A DNA stretch of 64,000 nucleotides from Candidatus Bathyarchaeota archaeon A05DMB-5 (GCA_019685655.1 JABFQP010000001.1:248001-312000), one strand, 5' to 3'; counted from the stretch's first letter, positions 42,645-52,066 are shown. The notes: generated from the sequence alone by a model not told the origin. Made by a program: numbers and translations.

Positions 42645-43515
42645 CATCGCCTGTTTTGTCGAGAAATATAATTTTACAGACCCAAAAGAAGCCAAAGCGC
42701 TCGAGAATTTCAAGTTTACAGCGGAAAAACTGGGTCACAATTTCAATTTCATGTTTCGAGAGAATCTTCTGGAAATTCCAAAGTACGACGCTGTTTTTAT
42801 TAGAGCAACGACAGACCCGCTTTTTACTGCATACATAGTTTCCAAGACCGCTTGGGAGACTGGCTTAAAAGTTGTCGACGACCCAAAATCGATACAAATC
42901 TGCGGAAACAAAATTCACCTTTATTCACTCTTTGAGAAGTACGATGTCCCACGCATCCCAACAATCATCATCAACAAAGACGACTTCCACCACAAACGCA
43001 TATTAGAAATCTTCAGAACATTCGGAAGACCAGTCGTAGTCAAAGCGCCATACACGAGCTTCTCAAGATACGTGGAAAAAGTCGCCTGCGAAACAAGTTT
43101 CCGTGAAGTTGCAAAAAGATTTTTCAGAAAATCCGATGTTTTGGCTGTGCAAAAGTTTACGCCAACCGCTTTTGACTGGAGAGTCGGCGTGTTAAACGGC
43201 GAGGTTTTATATGTTTGCAAATACATGGTGCCGAAAGGAAGATGGAAACACGGCGCCAAACGCCGCGGTAAGCCCAGTTTTGTTTGGGGTAGAACCGTAT
43301 CGCTTAAAAAAGAAAACGCGCCGGCTAAATTGAAAGAGACAGCGCTTAAAGCATGTGCGGTTGTTGGAAATGGACTTTATGGAGTGGACATCAAAGAGGT
43401 TGATGGCAACTATCTTGTGGTAGAGGTTAACGACAACCCAAGCATATATGCGGGACAAGAAGACTTGCGAAACAAGGATGTGTACGAGAAAATAATAAAA
43501 TACTTAATAGACTAG
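42622..43515 (+). CDS. RimK-like ATP-grasp ligase
   Basis: ATP-grasp fold of 297 residues. Nucleotide-binding parts: GNKIHLYSLFEKYDVP, RPVVVKAPYTSFSRYV (Lys and the glycine-type loop), LAVQKFTPTAFDWRVGVL, and the Mg site GVDIKEVDGNYLVVEVNDNP. It activates a carboxylate as acylphosphate and joins an amino group; RimK, LysX and MptN are relatives. Its acceptor and donor are unknown. It overlaps the RLAN gene and is followed after 16 bases by a methyltransferase. Confidence 0.88.
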   Translation: MVNIGLANIACFVEKYNFTDPKEAKALENFKFTAEKLGHNFNFMFRENLLEIPKYDAVFIRATTDPLFTAYIVSKTAWETGLKVVDDPKSIQICGNKIHLYSLFEKYDVPRIPTIIINKDDFHHKRILEIFRTFGRPVVVKAPYTSFSRYVEKVACETSFREVAKRFFRKSDVLAVQKFTPTAFDWRVGVLNGEVLYVCKYMVPKGRWKHGAKRRGKPSFVWGRTVSLKKENAPAKLKETALKACAVVGNGLYGVDIKEVDGNYLVVEVNDNPSIYAGQEDLRNKDVYEKIIKYLID

Positions 43516-43531
43516 AGTATGGGCGAATAAT

Positions 43532-44404
43532 TTGCATCCAGATTTTCAGAAAATTTTCGCTGCGCCTGGTTCCCTCAAGCCTTTAAAATATGATGGAACA
43601 AGGTACGGTGTCCAGTGGAAAGACGGTGTTCTCAAAACAGCTGATGGGCTGGTACTCTTCCCTGTGCGAGAGGGCATTCCAGATTTTGTTCCCACCTCTG
43701 TTCCAGCGTGGAGCGAAAAGGACATTGACGAGATTAGAAAAGGTGACTGGATTAGACGCAATTGGGAGAGCCAAATAGAGCGAATGCAAACTAATCTTAA
43801 GCACAAAGAATTTTGCAAAAACATTGCAGAATATAACGGTTTAATTCTTGATGTCGCCTCGGGACCAGGCGGCGGAAACATGCCTGGAATCGTTTACATC
43901 AACTCGGAAGCCAAAGTATTAATGAGCGATTTAAGCGCTAAAGTGCTTCACGAGTGGCAGTTATACTTGAAAACGCATGATTTAGGCGTTAACGTGAGCT
44001 TTGCCGCTTTCGATGCCACCAACATGCCAATACACTCCAATTCATTTGATATAGTCACTAGCTATGGAGGGTTCAGCAACATTCCAAACACGGACAAAGC
44101 CTTGGTCGAAACTTATCGGATATTAAAGAAGAGAGGTTTATTATATGTCTGTGAAGGGAAGATAACACAAGAAAGTTTTTCAAAACTTCCGAAAAATGTG
44201 CAGATTAAATGGAGAGAGAAAATTTCGCACCTAAAGACCAACTATGAAGAGTTAATAAAAAAAGCCGGATTTTCCATTACAAGCTACTTTGAAAATGCCG
44301 AAAAAGCATTGAGTCCCGATGAAGCTGATCTTCCTGCAATGGCAGCGAAATACGGAGTAATATTGTATTATGTGAATTGCTATATCTGTGCAGAGAAAAA
44401 ATAA
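43532..44404 (+). CDS. SAM-dependent methyltransferase with Trm112-like start
   Basis: The first 55 residues form a small strand-rich region of the Trm112-like kind (PLKYDGTRYGVQWKDGVLKT, VREGIPDFVPT) without cysteines. The class I methyltransferase part follows, with the SAM motif LILDVASGPGGG near residue 106, a later acidic motif (MSDLS) and FDIVTSYGGFSNIP. TTG 43532 is the start. The substrate may be the product of the ligase cluster, an inference from position. Confidence 0.78.
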   Translation: MHPDFQKIFAAPGSLKPLKYDGTRYGVQWKDGVLKTADGLVLFPVREGIPDFVPTSVPAWSEKDIDEIRKGDWIRRNWESQIERMQTNLKHKEFCKNIAEYNGLILDVASGPGGGNMPGIVYINSEAKVLMSDLSAKVLHEWQLYLKTHDLGVNVSFAAFDATNMPIHSNSFDIVTSYGGFSNIPNTDKALVETYRILKKRGLLYVCEGKITQESFSKLPKNVQIKWREKISHLKTNYEELIKKAGFSITSYFENAEKALSPDEADLPAMAAKYGVILYYVNCYICAEKK

Positions 44405-44482
44405 CTTATTTATTAGGTCATGCGTTGTCGACAGCTATTTATCTTATCATTCACAATTTGTTGTGGCAACAAGGGATAATAT

Positions 44483-45439
44483 ATGTCGCTGAAAAATAGT
44501 GTTGAAGATTACGAATTTTCGGAGAGAATGACTGTTGATGCTCTTGTCAAGCAGATGGAGAGGGCGTGGGGTTTTACCGCTGGGAAACTGGCTGTTGGCG
44601 TGGAAATTCTGGAACGCATGGTTAGGATGCGTGAGTGTGTGAAGTTTCTTTCTTTCACTGGAAATCTTGTAGCCACAGGAACTAGGGGAGTTTTCAAAGA
44701 GTTTGCGAAAAATAAGCTCGTCGACGTTATAGTTACTACTTGCGGAGCCCTTGACCATGACATTGCTAGGTGCTGGAAAAACTACTACAAGGGTTCGTTC
44801 GTTATGAACGACGCTGAACTCCGTAGGAAGGGCATGAACCGTTTAGGAAACGTGCTTGTCCCAAACGAAAGCTACGGCGTAGTAATCGAAGAGAAAATGC
44901 AGAAGATGCTTCAGAGTTTATGGAAGGAAGGCGTAAAAGAACTCTCATCCAGTCAGTTGTGCCATGAAATTGGAGAAAGAATCTGCAACGAAAGCTCCAT
45001 TCTCTATTGGGCAGCAAAAAACAAAATACCAGTCTACGTGCCAGGCATAACAGACGGCGCCGTAGGCTATCAACTGTGGCTTTTCTCTCAAGACCACAAC
45101 TTCAAAATCAACCTATTAAAAGATTCAAGCGAACTCAGCGACATCGTTTACGAAGCGAAAAAAACCGGCGCACTAATAGTAGGCGGAGGCATCTCGAAAC
45201 ATCATACGCTTTGGTGGAACCAGTTCAGAGAAGGCTTAGACTACGCGGTTTACATAAGCACAGCCGACGAGTGGGACGGAAGCCTCTCCGGAGCCAGACC
45301 GAGAGAAGCTGTTTCATGGGGAAAAATAAGCGCAAAAGCAAAACGCATAATGATTGAGGGCGACGCTTCGCTTATACTGCCAATAATGATTAGCTCGCTG
45401 ATAAATAGATTAAAGAAAAGTCCTATACGACTTGGCTGA
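44483..45439 (+). CDS. dys: Deoxyhypusine synthase
   Basis: Transfers the aminobutyl group of spermidine to a lysine of aIF5A. DHS marks: TTCGALDHDIARCW, PVYVPGITDGAVGYQL, GGGISKHHTLWW, TADEWDGSLSGARPREAVSW followed by GKI with the catalytic Lys. Length 318 is typical of archaea. This copy keeps the canonical order and is the better candidate for true DHS. Its end overlaps the second paralogue tail-to-tail by 17 bases. Confidence 0.9.
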   Translation: MSLKNSVEDYEFSERMTVDALVKQMERAWGFTAGKLAVGVEILERMVRMRECVKFLSFTGNLVATGTRGVFKEFAKNKLVDVIVTTCGALDHDIARCWKNYYKGSFVMNDAELRRKGMNRLGNVLVPNESYGVVIEEKMQKMLQSLWKEGVKELSSSQLCHEIGERICNESSILYWAAKNKIPVYVPGITDGAVGYQLWLFSQDHNFKINLLKDSSELSDIVYEAKKTGALIVGGGISKHHTLWWNQFREGLDYAVYISTADEWDGSLSGARPREAVSWGKISAKAKRIMIEGDASLILPIMISSLINRLKKSPIRLG

Positions 45440-46484
45440 AAAGCCACGAAAGGTCCGGCGCTTTCCTTTTAGCTTTCACTCTTTCATTTAACGCATGCGT
45501 TATGAGTGGCAAAGCGATTGTTGCGTCGCAGTAGCAGACGGCTTTTTTTCCTTCACTGTGGATTTTGCCCCAACTAACTGCTTCTTCTAAGGTGCAGCCG
45601 GACAAGCCACCCCATTGAGGTGAGTCGGTTGTGATTTGTATTGCGTATTTGTGCGGGTAATAGTATTCTTGGACGCTTTTGCGTTTGAAACCTTCCCTTC
45701 CAGGCACACCCTTGTCCATGGTTTTCGGCGAGACAGATATTGCAATTAGTTGCGTGAAGTCTTTGGGTACGCCTCCGCCTATGTAGACGACTCCTATATC
45801 TTTTGTTTTTTCACCTATGCCCACAAACTGGTCGAACTCTTTAACTGAATCTACTACGATTGGGTGTCCCATGTTTTTAGCCATTAAGAAGGCTTCGCCG
45901 TAAGCGCTGTCGGAAATTGCAGGACAGAAAATTGGCACGTTATTTTCCGCCGCCACTGCAGCTATGCTTTTTATTCCTTTTTTGCTGAGCCACTTGCCGA
46001 ACAAGTAAAGAAGCTCCATAGAAGAGTATGTGAAGTCCATTCGCAACGTTAACAGAAAATCAGTCATCAACTCTTCCATTTTCCTGTAATCAGATTCCTT
46101 GCCAAACACGTCATAATACCTGTTTATGTCAGCCTTTAGAAGCGCCTCATCGTTCACCATGTGGCTTCCCTGCCAATATCCAAAACCCATAGCATCCACA
46201 ATGTCCTCAGAAACATTTGCGCCTGTAGAAACGAGAACGTCGATGAAGCGGTTTTCCATAAGCCAGTTGACTATTTTCCACTGTCCAGCCGTGCTCATCG
46301 AACCTGAAAAGCCCATGATAATTGTTAAGTTCTTTTCTTTCAGCATGGCTTCCCAAACTTCCACAGCTTCTCCAAGTTTTCTTCCTTGATAGGCTGTTCT
46401 GCTCATCTCCGCCAAAAGCTGAGAAATGCTTTTTTCTTTTACTTCTATGGCTTCAACTTTTCTCTTAAAATACTCATCAATCAT
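45423..46484 (-). CDS. Deoxyhypusine-synthase-like paralogue
   Basis: The second DHS-family protein, 353 residues. It keeps EEAVSWGKIHSEG with the catalytic Lys but differs elsewhere: FSGSMSTAGQW, STGANVSEDIVDAMG, CPAISDSAYGEAF, TTDSPQWGGLSGCTL. This is the DHS-like group, some of whose members make homospermidine or related polyamines rather than deoxyhypusine. Start ATG behind GGTG. Convergent and overlapping with the canonical copy. The exact reaction is uncertain. Confidence 0.85.
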   Translation of the reverse strand: MIDEYFKRKVEAIEVKEKSISQLLAEMSRTAYQGRKLGEAVEVWEAMLKEKNLTIIMGFSGSMSTAGQWKIVNWLMENRFIDVLVSTGANVSEDIVDAMGFGYWQGSHMVNDEALLKADINRYYDVFGKESDYRKMEELMTDFLLTLRMDFTYSSMELLYLFGKWLSKKGIKSIAAVAAENNVPIFCPAISDSAYGEAFLMAKNMGHPIVVDSVKEFDQFVGIGEKTKDIGVVYIGGGVPKDFTQLIAISVSPKTMDKGVPGREGFKRKSVQEYYYPHKYAIQITTDSPQWGGLSGCTLEEAVSWGKIHSEGKKAVCYCDATIALPLITHALNERVKAKRKAPDLSWLFSQVV

Positions 46485-46607
46485 GACTATGCACCGCCCG
46501 TTTATGATATAGCGACTAGTATATGAGTTTTTATTATGCTAAACGTGGAAAAGCATAGAAGTTAAATGTGATTCTATTGTAGTCTAACGCTGGATGTGTG
46601 AACTTAA

Positions 46608-47279
46608 TTGAGGATTTCAAAGGAAGAATTAGCCAAAATGATAGATTCCACAAACGTGAAGGCAACAGCTACAAAAAGCGAAATTGAAAAGCTATGCAGA
46701 GAAGCCGCAGAATATGGTTTTCGCTGCGCAGTTGTCAACCCATTTTACGTGAAACTTGCCGCTTCAATCCTTAAAGGCTCAAGCGTCAAGGTCTGCTCAA
46801 CTGTCGGGTTCCCAGTCGGCGTTTCACTGCCAGAAATAAAAGCTTTGGAGGCAGTTAAAGCAGTTGAAGATGGTGCAGAAGAGTTAGACATGGTCATCAA
46901 TTTGAACGCAATGAAATCTGGCGATTACGAGGCTGTGAAGCGAGATATTGCAGCGGTTGTAGACGTTAAACGGCTGTCTGAAGACATCATTGTCAAAGTC
47001 ATAATAGAAACCACTTTTCTAACCAGAGACGAGAAAATAATTGCGTGTAAACTCGCTAAAGAAGCGGGAGCGGATTTCGTGAAGACGTCAACGGGCTTGT
47101 TTGGTAAAGGTGCAACAACAGAAGATGTAAGGTTGATGCGACAGACTGTTGGCAAACACATGGGCGTTAAAGCAGCGGGCGGAATAAGAACATATGCCGA
47201 CGCAATCGCCATGATAGAAGCTGGCGCAAACAGAATAGGAACAAGCACGGCATTGCAAATAATTCAAGGAGTGCCGTAA
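46608..47279 (+). CDS. deoC: Deoxyribose-phosphate aldolase
   Basis: Class I aldolase that splits 2-deoxyribose 5-phosphate to acetaldehyde and glyceraldehyde 3-phosphate. The Schiff-base Lys is in DFVKTSTGLFG near residue 150, with IDSTNVKATATK at the start and AAGGIRTYADAIAMIEAG at the phosphate site. 223 residues is normal; the start is TTG. It fits nucleoside salvage with the uridine phosphorylase. Confidence 0.94.
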   Translation: MRISKEELAKMIDSTNVKATATKSEIEKLCREAAEYGFRCAVVNPFYVKLAASILKGSSVKVCSTVGFPVGVSLPEIKALEAVKAVEDGAEELDMVINLNAMKSGDYEAVKRDIAAVVDVKRLSEDIIVKVIIETTFLTRDEKIIACKLAKEAGADFVKTSTGLFGKGATTEDVRLMRQTVGKHMGVKAAGGIRTYADAIAMIEAGANRIGTSTALQIIQGVP

Positions 47280-47285
47280 ACGAAG

Positions 47286-49235
47286 CTACATTTTCTCCGG
47301 CGCCTTAATCCCAATTAAGTTGAGAGCATTTCTCAACACAATTCTGACAGCATCCGTTAAGGCTAGTCTTGCGTCGCTGAGCCCTTTCGGTTGAGCTTTT
47401 ATCACGGGAAACGCGTTGTAGAAAGTGTTGAATTTATCCGCTAAAGCGTTAGCGAAGTCAGCAATCATGTTTGGCTTGAGATATTCTGATGCTTCGATGA
47501 AAGTGTCTGGAAAACTTGCAAGTGACAAGACTATTTCGTGTTCAAGTGGCTCTTTCAGTAGCTTGTAGTCTGGTTTTTCAGGTTTTCTTTCGGCTTTGCG
47601 TAGGATGCTGCATGCTCTTGCGTGTGTGTACTGAATGTAGGGTGCGCTGTTTTTTTCGAAGTTCAGTACGCGGTCCCACGTGAACACGACGGGTTTGGAA
47701 GGGTCAACTTCAACCAGCGCGTAGCGGACAGCGCCTATGCCAACAAACTCTGCAATGTCTCTTTTTTCTTTTTCAGACAATCGTGGAGAGCGCTTCGAAA
47801 CTTCTTCGTAAGCGCGTTCCACTGCTTCGTTCATTACTTCGTCAAACATTATGTAGTGTCCTCTTCGACTGCTCATCTTGTAACCGGGCAAAGAAACGAG
47901 ATTATAGGCGAAGTGTACTAGATTTTCAGCATGCTTGCCATAGCCTATGGCGTGCAACGCGATTTTCAGTTGTAATTGAGCGAGAGTTTGCTCCATTCCT
48001 ATAACGTTAATGTATTTGTCTGCTCGTTCAAACTTCCACAAAGTGTAGGCGATGTCCCGCGTCGTGTACAATGTTGTGCCATCCGCACGCACAAGCGTCA
48101 GAGGCGGAATTTCGTAATCTTCTCTCAAGCAAAGCTTAGCCTTCAAACCATAGTTTCTCGCAACTTTATCTGCATCAAATTCCAGAACCCCGCCCAAAGT
48201 GAAAACGTATGATGTAGTTTTTAGTCTTTGAATAACCTCGGAAACTTTGCCGTTCCATACGTAATCGCTTTCCCAATCCCACGAATCAAAGATAACGCCA
48301 GCACGGCTGAGGGTTTCAGTAAACCCTCGTATGCAGAGCTCAACAACTTCTCTCACGAGCTTTTTTGCTTTTTCTTCTCCCGTCTCGTAGGCTCTGTTTA
48401 GCCTTCCAATCTCGCTTTCTGGGTCTGCGTCTTTGCTTATTTTCTCTAGGAGTTTCTCGAAAAGGTCTGGATGTTTCTCTTTTAGCTCAACAGCCACAGC
48501 CATCCATTCGTCCAATTCACGGTTGATTTTGGCAATTTCTTTCGTGGCTGAAACCGTTTTTGCGCGGTCTAACTCTCTTTTTAGGCGGTTGATTTCAACT
48601 ATGCAGCTTGTTATCGTGTAGATTTTGCCGATAAAGTGGTCTGGCTTCTCAGAGGGTTTTGGTTTGCCAAGTTTCTCGTAACCATAAGCCATAACCGCTG
48701 TTTGCCGACCAACATCATCAACATAAAAATGACGAAAAACCGTGTGTCCTCTAGCGTTTAGTATGCGAGCGAGCGAATCGCCTAGCATGGGATTTCTGGC
48801 GGTTCCAATGTGTATGGGATGGGCTGGGTTTGCGCTTGTGTGTTCCACGATGATTTTTTGTGGTTTTTCGGTTTTGACAAAACCGTAGTCTGCATCAAAC
48901 TGCATAACTGAGTTAACGGTTAACGCTGAAAACTTTGCAAAATCTACGTGAAAGTTTACGTATCCAGCCCCAGCGGGCTCCACACGTTCAGTTAAGTCTA
49001 ATTTGGATTTTTTAATAGTTTTAGTTAGCAATTTAGCTACGTCGAGTGGATTTTTGCCGATTTTCTTGGCAAGCTCAAAACATACAGAAGACGCAAGCTG
49101 TCCATACTCTGGAACTGGCGGTCTTTCAAAAGTTAACTCGGGCATTTGGATTTCTGGAAAAGCTTTCTTAAAAGCCTCTGCTAGGATTTTCTCGCATTCG
49201 CTGCGAAATTCGGCAAAGGGATTCGCTGAAGTCAT
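47286..49235 (-). CDS. argS: Arginyl-tRNA synthetase
   Basis: Class I synthetase of 649 residues. N-terminal Add1 domain, HIGH-type motif in NPAHPIHIGTARNPM, KMSKS-like motif YKMSSRRGHY, and the C-terminal DALR anticodon-binding domain with IQYTHARACSI. Length is normal for archaea. Convergent with deoC, 6 bases apart. Confidence 0.96.
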   Translation of the reverse strand: MTSANPFAEFRSECEKILAEAFKKAFPEIQMPELTFERPPVPEYGQLASSVCFELAKKIGKNPLDVAKLLTKTIKKSKLDLTERVEPAGAGYVNFHVDFAKFSALTVNSVMQFDADYGFVKTEKPQKIIVEHTSANPAHPIHIGTARNPMLGDSLARILNARGHTVFRHFYVDDVGRQTAVMAYGYEKLGKPKPSEKPDHFIGKIYTITSCIVEINRLKRELDRAKTVSATKEIAKINRELDEWMAVAVELKEKHPDLFEKLLEKISKDADPESEIGRLNRAYETGEEKAKKLVREVVELCIRGFTETLSRAGVIFDSWDWESDYVWNGKVSEVIQRLKTTSYVFTLGGVLEFDADKVARNYGLKAKLCLREDYEIPPLTLVRADGTTLYTTRDIAYTLWKFERADKYINVIGMEQTLAQLQLKIALHAIGYGKHAENLVHFAYNLVSLPGYKMSSRRGHYIMFDEVMNEAVERAYEEVSKRSPRLSEKEKRDIAEFVGIGAVRYALVEVDPSKPVVFTWDRVLNFEKNSAPYIQYTHARACSILRKAERKPEKPDYKLLKEPLEHEIVLSLASFPDTFIEASEYLKPNMIADFANALADKFNTFYNAFPVIKAQPKGLSDARLALTDAVRIVLRNALNLIGIKAPEKM

Positions 49236-49332
49236 CGCATGTTAGCCTCAATCGCCAAAGAGTTTCTCATCATTTAAAGGGATGAGGTTATATTTTAATT
49301 TGAAAATCAATTAGCTTGTCAGCTGTGGAAAT

Positions 49333-50181
49333 ATGCGAACTAAAATCATCTTTTCCGAAAAATGCTTAGGGTACGGGCATTATCATATTGAAGGGCCGGA
49401 GAGAGTTAGGAAGGCCGCGGAGATTTTGAAAAATCTCGGATATGAGTTTTTGGAGCCTGAACCCGCCAGTGAGGATGATTTGCTGCGTGCGCATGATGCG
49501 GATTATGTTTGGGGTGTTAGGAAAGGTTTGGTTGCTGACGGAGACACTCCAGCTTATGACAATATTTTTGAGTTCGCTCGATTATCGGCTGGTGGAGCAA
49601 TACTGGCAGCTAAAGTTGGCGGTTTCTCGATTATGCGTCCGCCTGGACACCATGCCGGCGTGAACGGCGCAGCCTTAGGCGCTTACACTCGAGGATTCTG
49701 CTACTTCAACAACATCGCAATTGCAGTAAAACACCTAAACAAGCCAACGCTGATTCTGGACATAGACGGACACCACGGCAATGGCACGCAAGAGATTTTC
49801 TTAGGCAACGAAAAAGTCACCTACATTTCCCTACACAGACACCCAAATTATCCGGGCACAGGCATTTTCCATGAAGGAAACTGCTTGAATTTTCCGTTGC
49901 CGCCGGACTGTGGAGACGAAGCGCATATAGCAACGCTTGATAAGGCGTTGAGTTCGGTTGATTTGGAACGGTTTGAAGTGGTTGCGGTTTCCGCTGGGTT
50001 TGACACTCACACGGGAGATTTAGCGAGTCTTGGGCTTACAGAGAAAGCCTACAGAGAGATTGGAAAAAGAATTGCCAAGCTAGGAAGGCACACATTTTTT
50101 GTGTTGGAAGGCGGATACAATGGAGAAAACGTGGGAAACGATATAAACGCGCTGTTAAAGGCTTATGAAAGTTCAATTTAG
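49333..50181 (+). CDS. HDAC-family amidohydrolase (copy 1)
   Basis: Zinc amidohydrolase of the histone deacetylase / acetylpolyamine amidohydrolase family. Metal and catalytic residues are in PPGHHAGVN, LDIDGHHGNGTQE, SAGFDTHTGD and EGGYNGENVG (the family Tyr). The start of 282 residues is short for the class. Substrates may be acetylated polyamines or proteins; there is no direct evidence. The window holds a second paralogue at 59.2 kb. Confidence 0.9.
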   Translation: MRTKIIFSEKCLGYGHYHIEGPERVRKAAEILKNLGYEFLEPEPASEDDLLRAHDADYVWGVRKGLVADGDTPAYDNIFEFARLSAGGAILAAKVGGFSIMRPPGHHAGVNGAALGAYTRGFCYFNNIAIAVKHLNKPTLILDIDGHHGNGTQEIFLGNEKVTYISLHRHPNYPGTGIFHEGNCLNFPLPPDCGDEAHIATLDKALSSVDLERFEVVAVSAGFDTHTGDLASLGLTEKAYREIGKRIAKLGRHTFFVLEGGYNGENVGNDINALLKAYESSI

Positions 50182-50191
50182 CGTCAAGCAA

Positions 50192-51109
50192 TTATTTGGC
50201 GCTATTTTTACTTGTTTTTCGGTTCTTTTTGTGTGCTTCATACGCGGTTATTATGGCTACTGCTGTGAGGATTATAGTTGCGGCTGCCACATTTCTCGTA
50301 GTTATAGGCTCATTTGCCAGCGCCCAACCAAGAAACATCGCCACAATCGGGTTTACATAAGCGTATGTCGAAACCTTCGCCGGCGTAGTCACCTTCAACA
50401 GCCAAATGTAACAAGTAAATGCAACAAGCGCGCCAAACACGACGAGATAAATCCAGCTAACCAGCGAACGCATGGAAATCAAATCCAGTCTTACACGGCT
50501 CAGCTCGCCAGTTGCTAAACTTACCAAAAACAACAACAATCCACCCGCAACCATTTCCAACGCGGTGGCTAACAACTGTGACCTTGGTTGTTTGGCAGAA
50601 CGCGAATACAATGAACCATTGGCCCACAAGAAAGTACCAAACACGATAATTCCAGCTCCAGCAAGGTCAACGCTACTAGCGCCTAAACTTTCTACTCCAC
50701 CAACAAGCAAGATAACGCCGACAAAACCCAAAACTACTCCACCAACAACCTTAACGTTTGGCTTATGCTTGTTCCACATCCAGTCCAGAAAAACCATCCA
50801 TAAAGGCACAGTACCGACCAACAAACATGCCAAACCAGAAGGCACCCACTGTTCAGCCCACACAACAGCACCATGCCCACCCAACAACATTAACCCGCTC
50901 AAAACAAAAGCACGACTCCAATCACCCTTAGTTTCGCCTTCCACACCACGCAATCGAGCAAAAATATACAAAATCGCTCCCGCAACCAAAAACCGTGTCC
51001 CAGCCATGAAGAACGGCGGCAACGACTCAATAACAAACCTAATCGCTAGGTAAGTCGAACCCCAAATAAGATAAACTGCCAAAAAAGCCGTTACCACCTT
51101 AATCTTCAA
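50192..51109 (-). CDS. EamA/DMT-family transporter
   Basis: About ten transmembrane helices in two EamA repeats of 305 residues, beginning VVTAFLAVYLIWGSTYLAIRF. Members export amino acids or metabolites; the substrate is unknown. It is convergent with the HDAC-family gene, 10 bases apart. Confidence 0.88.
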   Translation of the reverse strand: MKIKVVTAFLAVYLIWGSTYLAIRFVIESLPPFFMAGTRFLVAGAILYIFARLRGVEGETKGDWSRAFVLSGLMLLGGHGAVVWAEQWVPSGLACLLVGTVPLWMVFLDWMWNKHKPNVKVVGGVVLGFVGVILLVGGVESLGASSVDLAGAGIIVFGTFLWANGSLYSRSAKQPRSQLLATALEMVAGGLLLFLVSLATGELSRVRLDLISMRSLVSWIYLVVFGALVAFTCYIWLLKVTTPAKVSTYAYVNPIVAMFLGWALANEPITTRNVAAATIILTAVAIITAYEAHKKNRKTSKNSAK

Positions 51110-51211
51110 ATCAGCTGCAACCCCACATTAAGAAACAAACAATTACTATTTGCAAAGATTTAGTGTTTTTGCCGTCACACAGACCAAAAATAAACATAAA
51201 TAAATGTTCAA

Positions 51212-51287
51212 CGGGCCCGCGGGGATTTGAACCCCGGTTCTCCGGCTCCGGAGGCCGGCGCCTTTATCCGTACTGGGCTACGGGCCC
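51212..51287 (-). tRNA. tRNA-Arg(CCG)
   Basis: Minus-strand acceptor arms GGGCCCG and CGGGCCC, discriminator G. The anticodon stem is CCGGC/GCCGG, and loop CTCCGGA gives anticodon CCG. The T-arm is CGGGG-TTCAAAT-CCCCG. CCA is not encoded and no intron is seen. Confidence 0.95.
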
Positions 51288-51433
51288 CTAGCTTATCTGC
51301 AGAACAATGTATGGGCAACACAAATTAATTGTTGCTGTACTGCCCCAAGCATATCAAGTCTAAACTCTAATTCAACCTATTTATAAGGGGGGCTATAACC
51401 TGTAAGCACAGCTATTACAACAACACTCAAACA

Positions 51434-51934
51434 TTAAGCTTCCATTAACTCTTCATTTATCCACCATGCTTTCTTCTTACCCGATTTCTCGCCCGGATAA
51501 AACACTATGATAGATTTTCCAAGCTGCTGTTTAGACGCTTTCTGCATTCTTTTCAGCCTATTCAAAACAAACCACCTGTTTGCCTTCAAATATTCCGCCA
51601 ATTCAGGAGTTGTCGCACCCTTATAATGAATAAGGTAATCCACTATTTTGTGGTCTGTTTCATCAATACAAAATGTGTGAGGATTTGCTGCGCCACGCTC
51701 ATGCGTAAGCAACTCTAAATCAGCAAGATACCTTCTTATCTCAGAAAATTCCTTCTCCACTTTATCCATTCGTTGCTCCAACTCCAAAAGCTTGTCAGGC
51801 TTAGGAGTTTTCTGCAACTTCTCCAAAATAGCATCACGAATAAAATCGCTTCTCTCACCTTCTGGAACCCGCAAAAGCATCTCCTTGTAAACTTCTTCAG
51901 GTATCTTGAAAGAAACAACCCTCAACTTTTCCAT
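51434..51934 (-). CDS. Two-part DNA-binding regulator (RHH-like plus winged helix)
   Basis: The N-terminal 40 residues look like a ribbon-helix-helix (VVSFKIPEEVYKEML, then SDFIRDAILEKL), followed by a coiled-coil helix to about residue 85 and a C-terminal winged-helix domain (DHKIVDYLIHYKGATTPELAEYL, RWFVLNRLKRMQKASK, IIVFYPGE). It is a regulator of unknown target. It has no partner nearby and lies alone between tRNA-Arg and the FBP aldolase/phosphatase gene. Confidence 0.75.
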   Translation of the reverse strand: MEKLRVVSFKIPEEVYKEMLLRVPEGERSDFIRDAILEKLQKTPKPDKLLELEQRMDKVEKEFSEIRRYLADLELLTHERGAANPHTFCIDETDHKIVDYLIHYKGATTPELAEYLKANRWFVLNRLKRMQKASKQQLGKSIIVFYPGEKSGKKKAWWINEELMEA

Positions 51935-52066
51935 CAAAGATTTCCCACCACATTAGTATAAACAATCCTTTAGTTTTATGTTTCTTTTGCTAACTTCCCT
52001 TTCGGAAGTCTTTTAAAACCTACAACCCCTAACTTCTAAACTGGAGCATAGATTGAGTGGTGCTTC

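Noticed and set aside
50472-51053. Plus-strand 193-residue open frame inside the EamA transporter gene
   Set aside because: It is antisense to a clear transporter and has a Pro/Asn/Thr-rich shadow composition.
51370-51420. Possible promoter CTATTTATAAGG with a small RNA gene behind it
   Set aside because: A good TATA-like element is present but no gene or clear RNA structure follows on the plus strand before 52067; too weak to call.
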